A DNA stretch of 64,000 bases from Ferruginibacter sp. HRS2-29 (GTDB taxonomy: Bacteria > Bacteroidota > Bacteroidia > Chitinophagales > Chitinophagaceae). The stretch covers positions 1 to 64,000 of the forward strand of contig NZ_RJUB01000143.1 in NCBI RefSeq assembly GCF_024343615.1. The letters run 5' to 3'. Shown piece by piece: positions 52,281 through 59,986 of this stretch; the first letter of the stretch is position 1; every line of letters begins with the position of its first letter. The position numbers and the translations under genes were made by a program. The notes under the pieces are model-generated. The model was not told the origin of the DNA. It did not search any database and saw only the letters and a list, made by a program, of their open reading frames with translations.

Positions 52281-54125
52281 ATGAAAAAATATTTATTACT
52301 GCCCATCCTTTCATTGCTTGCAAATAATCTTTTCGCACAAAACATCTCCCTCTACCCTACCAACTGGTGGACCGGGATGAAATGGAATAAAGTGCAGATA
52401 CTCGTGCATGGCAGCGGCGAAAAATTCAACGCACAAAATGTGACGCTGAATTACCCGGGCGTTACACTTACAAAAATAAACAGGCTCGAAAACCCTAATT
52501 ATTACGCATTGGATGTAACCATTTCGACTGCGGCAAAACCCGGGATCGTGAAAATAAATTTCAGCGGCAGCGGAAAAAATACCACGCTCGACTGGCCGCT
52601 GGAAAAACGCCGCGAAGGCCCGGGCAAAAAATTTGCGCAAGGCGTTACTTCCGCCGACCTGGTTTACCTGCTGATGCCCGACCGCTTCAGCAATGGCGAC
52701 GAAAGCAACGACAGGGTCGCCGGCATGAAAGATCAGTCGCTCGACAGGGATTCGATGTATCACCGCCATGGCGGCGACTTACAGGGCGTGATCAATCACC
52801 TGGATTATTTGCAGGATCTTGGCGTGACCACTGTATGGATGACACCAGTGCTGGAAAATGATATGCCAAGAAGAACAGAACATGGCTACGCGATCACCGA
52901 TCATTATAAAGTAGAACCAAGATTGGGCGGCAACGCTGCTTATAAAAAACTGAGTGATGCATTGCATGCAAAGGGTATGAAACTCATGCAGGATGCGGTG
53001 TATAATCATGTGGGCTTGTACCATTTTACGGTAGTAGACAAACCAATGAAAGATTGGTTGAACGAATGGCCGAAGTTTACGCAGACGACTTATAAAGACC
53101 AGGTACTGTTTGATCCGCATGCGGCGCCTTCGCAGGTAAAACAAATGAGCGACGGATGGTTCACCAACGAAATGCCGGATATGAACGAGCGCAATCCCTT
53201 CGTAGCCAACTTTCTCATACAAAATGCTATCTGGAGCGTAGAAGAATTTGGTGTGGACGGATGGAGGATCGATACCTACCCTTACAACGACCTGCCTTTT
53301 ATGAACCGCTGCAACAAAGCACTGTATGATGAATACCCATCCATCACATTGTTTGGGGAAACATGGGTACACGGCGTGCCCAACCAGAGTTATTTCTGCC
53401 AGAATAATTACAACATCCCTTTCAAAAGCAACCTGCAGGCAACCACCGATTTTCAGTTGTTGTTCTATGGCATCACCCCTACGGTAAACGATAAGTTTGG
53501 CTGGACAGATGGTGTAAATAAGCTCTACACTGTGGCTGCACAGGATTTCGTGTACAAGGACCCGATGCGCCAGGTGATTTTCTTAGACAACCACGATCTG
53601 CCTAGATTTTATTCGGTGGTAGGCGAAGACACTACCAAATACAAAATAGCACTCTCCTGGTTGCTCACTTTCCGCGGGGTACCACAGATGTATTATGGTA
53701 TGGAAAACCTCATGACCGGTTTCACCAATCCTGATGGGCTGGTACGCTCCGATTTCATGGGCGGCTGGAAAAACGACAAGCTCAATAAATTTACGGCGGC
53801 CGGCAGGACAAATAAAGAGAACAGCATTTTCAATCACATCCGCACACTCGCCAACTTCAGAAAAAATTCATCGGCCATCCAAACCGGAAAGCTGATGCAA
53901 TATTCTCCGGATGATGGGCTGTACGTATACTTCAGGTACGACGACAAACAGACGGTCATGTGTGTAATGAACACCGCTGAAAAGGAAAAAGAAGTCGATC
54001 TTAATAAATATGCTGAAAGAACCGATGGTTTCAGAACCGCTATCGATGTATTGAACGGAGAACTGAGAGGGAAGAAATTCAATATTCCGGCGAAGCAGAT
54101 GTATGTACTGGAATTGAAAAAGTGA
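52281..54125 (+). CDS. Periplasmic GH13 cyclomaltodextrinase/neopullulanase, SusA-like
   Basis: A 614-residue enzyme with a signal peptide ending near L-F-A-Q. An N-terminal beta domain (about 20-120) precedes the (beta/alpha)8 barrel with the GH13 motifs: D-A-V-Y-N-H, the nucleophile in G-W-R-I-D-T-Y-P-Y, the acid/base in L-F-G-E-T-W-V-H-G, and F-L-D-N-H-D. A C-terminal beta domain closes it. This is the architecture of SusA-type neopullulanases, which cut maltodextrins in the periplasm. It follows the MFS carrier by 51 bp, giving a hydrolyse-and-import pair. Confidence 0.92.
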   Translation: MKKYLLLPILSLLANNLFAQNISLYPTNWWTGMKWNKVQILVHGSGEKFNAQNVTLNYPGVTLTKINRLENPNYYALDVTISTAAKPGIVKINFSGSGKNTTLDWPLEKRREGPGKKFAQGVTSADLVYLLMPDRFSNGDESNDRVAGMKDQSLDRDSMYHRHGGDLQGVINHLDYLQDLGVTTVWMTPVLENDMPRRTEHGYAITDHYKVEPRLGGNAAYKKLSDALHAKGMKLMQDAVYNHVGLYHFTVVDKPMKDWLNEWPKFTQTTYKDQVLFDPHAAPSQVKQMSDGWFTNEMPDMNERNPFVANFLIQNAIWSVEEFGVDGWRIDTYPYNDLPFMNRCNKALYDEYPSITLFGETWVHGVPNQSYFCQNNYNIPFKSNLQATTDFQLLFYGITPTVNDKFGWTDGVNKLYTVAAQDFVYKDPMRQVIFLDNHDLPRFYSVVGEDTTKYKIALSWLLTFRGVPQMYYGMENLMTGFTNPDGLVRSDFMGGWKNDKLNKFTAAGRTNKENSIFNHIRTLANFRKNSSAIQTGKLMQYSPDDGLYVYFRYDDKQTVMCVMNTAEKEKEVDLNKYAERTDGFRTAIDVLNGELRGKKFNIPAKQMYVLELKK

Positions 54126-54300
54126 TGATTACACGAATTGAAACGAATTACACGAATCAGCTAAGATAGACCATAAAAGGGCAGGTAATATATAGATAAG
54201 GTCTTTCATATTACCTTTCATTGGATTATTATATGCTTTTTCCTTTACCCTTCGCTAATTCGTGTAATTCGCGAAAATTCGTGCAATCTGTATTTTAAAA
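54126..54300. repeat. ACGAATT-type inverted repeat
   Basis: ACACGAATTGAAACGAATTA and CACGAATCAGC at the left end are answered by GCTAATTCGTGTAATTCGCG and AATTCGTGC at the right. The pieces are about 100 bp apart and may terminate the MFS-GH13 transcript. Confidence 0.75.
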
Positions 54301-54330
54301 AGTGGATATTTTATTACCCCGCAATTAAAA

Positions 54331-54353
54331 TAATGTGTTAGATTTACACATTA
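54331..54353. promoter_or_regulatory. Operator palindrome 2, large amylase promoter
   Basis: TAATGTGT-TAGATTT-ACACATTA is a perfect 8+8 palindrome. Its core TGTGTT-AGATT-TACACA differs in one base from the TGTGTA-N5-TACACA core of the other three sites. It lies 14 bp before the start codon at 54367. Confidence 0.72.
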
Positions 54354-54366
54354 AATTAACTTGCTG

Positions 54367-57300
54367 ATGAAAAGTCTTTCGATTGCTATCGCATGCGTGC
54401 TAGTATCCTTCGTAGCTCATGCGCAACGCCTGCTGGTAACCACACCAGAATTTCCAACCGATGCCGCTTCTGTTACTATAAGTGTGGATTGTAATAAAGG
54501 CAACAAAGGATTGCTGAATTACCAGGGCGGAAGTTCCAACAACGTTTTTGTACATGTGGGGGTTATCACCAACCTGAGCACAGGCCCTACAGACTGGAAA
54601 TACACCAGGTTTACCTGGGGTTCCACCGATGCCGCTGCAAAAGCTACGGTAGACGGCGCGAACCTTTATTCGTACACAATTGCCAACCCGCGTACATTTT
54701 TCGGAGTACCCGTAGGCGAAACGATCCAGAAGATCACCATCATTTTCCGGAATGGAGATGGTTCTTTAAAACAGGTAAATTCTGATGGCAGCGATATGTA
54801 TGTACCTGTTTACCCGGCCGGGCAATATGCCATCAAAATGATACTTCCTCCGTCGGAACCACGGTTCGTTCCATGGCTGGAGCCTATCACAGCAAGTGTT
54901 GGTTCTACCATCGCGTTCAAAGCCGCGGCTTCCCAGCCATCAAATCTTTCCTTGAATTTCAACGGTACCCAGGTAGCGACTGCCGTTCCTCCAAAAGATA
55001 CCATCGGCGTTCAGCAGACTATCACGGTGGCCTGCGAACAAAAGATGATCGTGACGGGCACGGCAGGTTCCAATACAGCAAAAGATTCGACCGTATTCAA
55101 TGTAGCAAATCCCGTGAACGTAGCGGCATTGCCCGCAGGTGTTCAGGAGGGTATAAATTATCTTTCCGGAAATACATCTGCTACACTTGTTTTATTTGCC
55201 CCTGGAAAAACAACCGTTTCCCTCATCGGCGATTTCAACAACTGGTCAGCATCCTGCACCAGCCAGATGAATAAAACACCGGATGGAAATTATTGGTGGG
55301 CAACCGTTACAGGCCTTACTCCGGGAACGGAATACGGCTTCCAATACCTGGTGGATAATACCATAAGGATTGCAGACCCATATACACAAAAAGTACTTGA
55401 CCCCAACAACGACCAGTTCATCAACGCCGTTACCTACCCTAACCTGAAGCCTTATCCAACCGGGCTTACAACAGATGTGGTGGGTATACTTCAGACTGCA
55501 GAACCACAGTATACCTGGCAGACGACCACGTACACGAAGCCCGATAAAAAGAACCTGATGATCTATGAATTGCTGATCAGGGATTTTACTGCGGAACATA
55601 GTTATCAATCGCTGATAGATTCATTTCAGTATTTCAAAAATCTTGGTATCAATGCCATCGAGCTGATGCCGGTGAACGAATTTACAGGCAATGAAAGCTG
55701 GGGGTATAACCCAACTTATTATTTTGCGCCGGATAAATATTACGGTACAAAAAACAAGCTGAAAGAATTCGTTGATAAATGCCACGCCAATGGTATAGCC
55801 GTATTACTTGATGTGGTATACAACCAACTGGATAACGGTGCACCGCAGGCGAAATTATATTGGGATGCTGCCAACAACAGGCCTGCTGCCAACAACCCAT
55901 GGATGAACATTTCGGCACCGCATCCCTACAGCGTTTTCAACGACCTCAACCATACATCTACCGCTACGCAATACCTTGTAAAACGTGCGCTGGATTTCTG
56001 GATAACCGAATACAAAATTGATGGTTACAGGATGGACCTTGCCAAAGGATTTACACAAACCGCCACCAACACAACTACAGTAGAAAATTACGATGCATCC
56101 CGTGTTGCAAATCTCAACAGGTACTATGACGCCACCATCGCCGCTCACCCGGATGCATACATGATCCTCGAATTTTTGGGAACATTACCTAGCCAGGAAG
56201 AACAGGAATATGCTGCCCATGGATTCATGCTTTGGGGAAATAACAATTTCCGTTACAACCAGGTAACGATGGGCTTTGCAGACAACTCAGACATTTCACC
56301 GATCGCATATAGCAGCCCATCGAGAGCTTATAACAATCCTGCATCAGTAGGTTATATGGAAAGCCACGATGAAGAAAGGACGATGTATAAAAATCTCCAG
56401 TTCGGAAACGTAAGCGGCTCCTACAATGTAAAAAATCTCGCTACCGCGTTGGCAAGGGAAGAAGCTGCCGCAACGGTTTTCTTCACTGTACCAGGCCCTA
56501 AAATGATCTGGCAGTTTGAAGAAAGAGGATATGATATCCCGCTCACATTCGGCGGATCGAATGTGGCCAACAAACCCCCTCATTGGGAATATATGAATGA
56601 TGCAAACCGCAGGCATTTGTATGATACTTACAAAAGCATCATCGATCTCCGGTTGAATAATCCTGCAATCTTCAACAACACTTCTTTCACGTATGATTTT
56701 GGCAGCGGACTTGTAAAAGTTTTCCAGATAGCCGATCCTTCGGCAACGGGAAGAAAAGTGACTGTGGTGGCCAATATGGATGTGGTGCCACAAACAAAAT
56801 CTGTTACATTTCAATCCACAGGTGATTGGGTAAATTACATCAGCAATGGTACGGGTACAGCCATCAACGGCACTACCAGTACAACTTTCAACCTTTCATC
56901 CACAACACAATCGATCACTTTACAACCAGGCGAATACCACATTTATATGTCGGCCGTACCTTGTAATACAGCGGCTCCGACAGTGACCACACCGGTAAAT
57001 ATTTGCCAGAATGCAACGGCTATCCCGCTGACTGCCACAGGAACAGGGTTGCTTTGGTACACCAGCTCCACAGGCGGAACCGGGTCTGCAACAGCCCCGA
57101 CTCCTGCAACAGGAACAGTTGGAAGCACCACTTATTATGTGAGCCAGACGGCAGGCTGCGAAGGCCCAAGAGCCGCCATCGTGGTAAACATCACCGCATT
57201 GCCTGCAGCACCAACAGCTACCACGCCGGTAAGTTATTGCCTCAATGCTACAGCAGCACCGCTGACCGCAACGGGTACCAACCTTTTGTGGTACACAGGA

Positions 57301-58935
57301 TCAACAGGCGGAACGGGTTCTGCAACAGCGCCCACTCCATCTACCACCACCATCGGTAATACCCTCTATTATGTAAGCCAGACTCCCGGCACTTGTGAAA
57401 GTCCGCGTACAGCCATTACCGTTACCATCACTGCAGGTACGCCTGCACCAACTGTAACTACTCCGGTAAATTATTGCCTGAATGCTACGGCAGTTCCGCT
57501 GACCGCAACAGGCACAGCCTTGCTGTGGTATACCGGCCCAACTGGTGGTACAGGTTCAGCAACAGCGCCTACTCCACTCACAACAACAGCAGGTAATACC
57601 ACATATTATGTGAGCCAGACCCAAAGCTGCGGCGAAAGCCCAAGAGCAGCTATTGTTGTAACAGTAAACCCGGCGGTAACTTTCACGGTTGCCACCACAC
57701 CCGCAGGCTGTGGCAATAACGCCGGCACGATCACCATTACCACTACATCCGGCACCACACCATTCAACTACACACTCAATGGCGGCCCTGCACAGGCTTC
57801 GAATATCTTCACCGGACTTGCAAGCGGCAATCACATCGTTGTTGTAACCGATTCAAAAGGTTGCAGCAGCACCGTAACGGTAACCATCGCCGGAGCAACA
57901 ATACCTGCAGCTCCCACCGTAACGGCTACCCAGACTTATTGCCAGAATGCTACTGCAAGCCCGCTGACCGCAACAGGTACAAACCTGCTGTGGTACACCA
58001 CTGCAACCGGCGGAACAGGAACCGCAACAGCTCCTACTCCATCTACGGCTAATGCAGGCACTACCAGTTATTATGTATCACAATCAAATGGCACCTGCGA
58101 AAGCCCGAGAGCAATGATCACTGTTACAGTGAATCCATTGCCGGGAACACCTGCCGTAACTTCACCGGTTACCTATTGCCAGAATACTATCGCCACTGCA
58201 TTACAGGCTACAGGCAACAGCCTGCTATGGTATACCACAGCTACTGGTGGCACGGGTACTTCAACAGCCATCATACCCGCTACCAACACAAGCGGTACTA
58301 CCAGTTATTATGTATCGCAAAGCAACAGTTGTGGCGAAGGCCCGCGTACTATGATACAGGTAAATGTAAATGCAACACCTGCCGCACCATCAGGATTGAA
58401 TGTCACCAACATCGGCAATGGCTCCGCAACACTTAACTGGAACGGACAGGCTGGTAATTTTTACACGGTAGAATACAAAGCGGAAAATACAGCCGGTTGG
58501 ACAACTGCGGGCACAGGTATCACCAACAACAATATCGTGCTGGGCAATCTTACCCAGGGGATCACCTATCAATGGAGGGTAAGTGCCAATTGCAGCGCAA
58601 CCAACAGTGGCGTGTATACGCAAAGCACATTTGCCACCGCTTCGAGGAACAATACCATCCTCAACCTGAGGGACGGTATCGGAATAAAAATATCACCAAA
58701 CCCGGTTCACTCAAGCGCCATCATCGATTACAGCGTGAGCGGATATGGCCAGGTGATCATTTCGATCGTAAGCGCCAAAGGCGAAAGGGTGAAAGTATTG
58801 ATGAACACAGCGAAAGTTTCCGGACAGCATTATCTGAATATCACCAATGAATTCAATAACTTGTCGGCAGGAACATATTTCCTGAGGGTTCAGCAGAATA
58901 AAAAAGAAAACTACATCGCATTTGTAAAACAATAA
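54367..58935 (+). CDS. Secreted modular GH13 amylase with T9SS sorting tail
   Basis: A 1522-residue secreted enzyme (ATG at 54367; the TTG at 54361 is two codons earlier). Signal peptide to about A-H-A-Q; N-terminal beta domains (20-250); a CBM48-like domain (T-V-S-L-I-G-D-F-N-N-W, about 275-370); a GH13 barrel (about 400-800) with D-V-V-Y-N, nucleophile in D-G-Y-R-M-D-L-A-K, acid/base in M-I-L-E-F-L-G, and E-S-H-D-E-E-R. Then come five ~78-residue Ig-like repeats with C-x-N-A-T...L-L-W-Y-T, interrupted after the third by a SprB-like repeat (G-C-G-N-N-A-G-T-I). A fibronectin III domain and a type A sorting tail (I-S-P-N-P-V ... Y-F-L-R-V) finish it. Confidence 0.92.
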   Translation: MKSLSIAIACVLVSFVAHAQRLLVTTPEFPTDAASVTISVDCNKGNKGLLNYQGGSSNNVFVHVGVITNLSTGPTDWKYTRFTWGSTDAAAKATVDGANLYSYTIANPRTFFGVPVGETIQKITIIFRNGDGSLKQVNSDGSDMYVPVYPAGQYAIKMILPPSEPRFVPWLEPITASVGSTIAFKAAASQPSNLSLNFNGTQVATAVPPKDTIGVQQTITVACEQKMIVTGTAGSNTAKDSTVFNVANPVNVAALPAGVQEGINYLSGNTSATLVLFAPGKTTVSLIGDFNNWSASCTSQMNKTPDGNYWWATVTGLTPGTEYGFQYLVDNTIRIADPYTQKVLDPNNDQFINAVTYPNLKPYPTGLTTDVVGILQTAEPQYTWQTTTYTKPDKKNLMIYELLIRDFTAEHSYQSLIDSFQYFKNLGINAIELMPVNEFTGNESWGYNPTYYFAPDKYYGTKNKLKEFVDKCHANGIAVLLDVVYNQLDNGAPQAKLYWDAANNRPAANNPWMNISAPHPYSVFNDLNHTSTATQYLVKRALDFWITEYKIDGYRMDLAKGFTQTATNTTTVENYDASRVANLNRYYDATIAAHPDAYMILEFLGTLPSQEEQEYAAHGFMLWGNNNFRYNQVTMGFADNSDISPIAYSSPSRAYNNPASVGYMESHDEERTMYKNLQFGNVSGSYNVKNLATALAREEAAATVFFTVPGPKMIWQFEERGYDIPLTFGGSNVANKPPHWEYMNDANRRHLYDTYKSIIDLRLNNPAIFNNTSFTYDFGSGLVKVFQIADPSATGRKVTVVANMDVVPQTKSVTFQSTGDWVNYISNGTGTAINGTTSTTFNLSSTTQSITLQPGEYHIYMSAVPCNTAAPTVTTPVNICQNATAIPLTATGTGLLWYTSSTGGTGSATAPTPATGTVGSTTYYVSQTAGCEGPRAAIVVNITALPAAPTATTPVSYCLNATAAPLTATGTNLLWYTGSTGGTGSATAPTPSTTTIGNTLYYVSQTPGTCESPRTAITVTITAGTPAPTVTTPVNYCLNATAVPLTATGTALLWYTGPTGGTGSATAPTPLTTTAGNTTYYVSQTQSCGESPRAAIVVTVNPAVTFTVATTPAGCGNNAGTITITTTSGTTPFNYTLNGGPAQASNIFTGLASGNHIVVVTDSKGCSSTVTVTIAGATIPAAPTVTATQTYCQNATASPLTATGTNLLWYTTATGGTGTATAPTPSTANAGTTSYYVSQSNGTCESPRAMITVTVNPLPGTPAVTSPVTYCQNTIATALQATGNSLLWYTTATGGTGTSTAIIPATNTSGTTSYYVSQSNSCGEGPRTMIQVNVNATPAAPSGLNVTNIGNGSATLNWNGQAGNFYTVEYKAENTAGWTTAGTGITNNNIVLGNLTQGITYQWRVSANCSATNSGVYTQSTFATASRNNTILNLRDGIGIKISPNPVHSSAIIDYSVSGYGQVIISIVSAKGERVKVLMNTAKVSGQHYLNITNEFNNLSAGTYFLRVQQNKKENYIAFVKQ
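56955..58380 (+). repeat. Tandem Ig-like domain repeats within the amylase gene
   Basis: Five related ~235-bp units encode domains with the shared C-x-N-A-T...L-W-Y-T...T-G-G-T-G...Y-Y-V-S-Q pattern. Neighbouring units 1-3 are closest to each other at the DNA level, as are 4 and 5. One unrelated unit (about 57670-57905) separates the two groups. Confidence 0.85.
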
Positions 58936-58952
58936 TTCAACACCATAGAGAG

Positions 58953-59690
58953 ATGATGGAATTAGAAAGTAAATTATCGCAGAGCGAAAAAAGTATCCTG
59001 ACCATTCAGTCGGAAGTGCAGAATACCAACCGCATCGCATTATCAGTGGATTGTGTGATCTTCGGTTTCGATGAAAACAAGCTTAAAGTGCTCCTGATCC
59101 GGAGCGATCTGAAAAAATATAAAGGAAAATGGTCGTTGCTGGGCGATCTTATCAAGCCGGCGGAAGACCTGGACAAATCGGCCTACAGGATATTGCAGCA
59201 GCGTACCGGGCTGGATGACATCTACCTGGAGCAGGTGCATACTTTTGGCGAGATAAAACGCCATCCGGCCGGCCGTGTGATCACGGTAGCCTATTATTCC
59301 CTGATCAATATCCAGCACCACAAGCTGAAGATCTACGATAACGAACTGCACTGGCATGATGTAAAAAATGTGACCGACCTGGCATTCGACCATCAGGAGA
59401 TCTTCGATACGTGTTACAAACGTTTGCAAAAAAGGATACTCGAACATCCATTGGGTTTCAATTTGTTACCCAAAAAATTCTCCCTCCGGGAATTACAAAA
59501 CCTCTACGAATCCATCCTCGATACCAAGATGGACAGGCGCAATTTCCGTAAGAAATTTTTCTCGATGGACCTGCTGACCGATCTCAATGAAATGGAACAG
59601 GATGTACCCCACCGTCCGGGCAAATTGTACCAGTTCAATTTCAAAAAATACGAGAAGAAAAAGAAAACCTGGATAGGGATTGACTTTTAA
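58953..59690 (+). CDS. NUDIX-domain transcriptional regulator (NrtR/AraR-like)
   Basis: A 245-residue protein with an N-terminal NUDIX fold (about 25-160; C-V-I-F-G-F-D-E-N-K-L-K-V-L-L-I-R) and a C-terminal winged helix (about 170-235; F-S-L-R-E-L-Q-N-L-Y-E-S and R-R-N-F-R-K-K-F). The Nudix box is degenerate: after G-D-L-I-K-P-A-E-D the catalytic R-E-x-x-E-E segment reads R-I-L-Q-Q-R-T-G, so hydrolysis is unlikely and the fold probably senses a sugar metabolite or nucleotide-sugar. It starts 17 bp after the amylase stop. Regulators of this type control sugar loci in Bacteroidetes; the four TGTGTA-N5-TACACA sites nearby are the likely targets. Confidence 0.88.
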   Translation: MMELESKLSQSEKSILTIQSEVQNTNRIALSVDCVIFGFDENKLKVLLIRSDLKKYKGKWSLLGDLIKPAEDLDKSAYRILQQRTGLDDIYLEQVHTFGEIKRHPAGRVITVAYYSLINIQHHKLKIYDNELHWHDVKNVTDLAFDHQEIFDTCYKRLQKRILEHPLGFNLLPKKFSLRELQNLYESILDTKMDRRNFRKKFFSMDLLTDLNEMEQDVPHRPGKLYQFNFKKYEKKKKTWIGIDF

Positions 59691-59734
59691 TGTGAATGCA
59701 GCTATTACTGAGTTTCATGGCTCTTTTACGAGAA

Positions 59735-59850
59735 GGTTTTAATAAGGATGCTGGATGCTTGTCGCTGGATATCAACGCGTAGAAGTGCAGGAAGCTTGAC
59801 AATTTCGACGTTCCGGCAACCCGCATCTGGCATCCGGCATCGGCTTTCTC
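59735..59850. repeat. GGATGCTGGATGC-type inverted repeat
   Basis: GGATGCTGGATGCTTGTCG (left) is answered by GCATCTGGCATCCGGCATC (right) about 70 bp on. It lies after the regulator gene and may terminate it. Confidence 0.7.
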
Positions 59851-59909
59851 AAATTAAGTGGATAAATTCTTTAACAATTTATTTATATATTATAAAAAGT
59901 GTTTAATAT

Positions 59910-59926
59910 TGTGTACTTTTTACACA
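59910..59926. promoter_or_regulatory. Operator palindrome 3a, susC promoter
   Basis: TGTGTA-CTTTT-TACACA, a perfect 6+6 palindrome with N5, 61 bp before the susC ATG. It is the distal of two sites. Confidence 0.75.
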
Positions 59927-59934
59927 CTGCTTAT

Positions 59935-59951
59935 TGTGTAAAAAGTACACG
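59935..59951. promoter_or_regulatory. Operator palindrome 3b, susC promoter
   Basis: TGTGTA-AAAAG-TACACG matches the core in 11 of 12 arm positions. Its centre is 25 bp from site 3a, so two dimers could bind side by side. Confidence 0.72.
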
Positions 59952-59986
59952 CTTGTTTCCTTAATAAAAACGATAATGATTGCATT

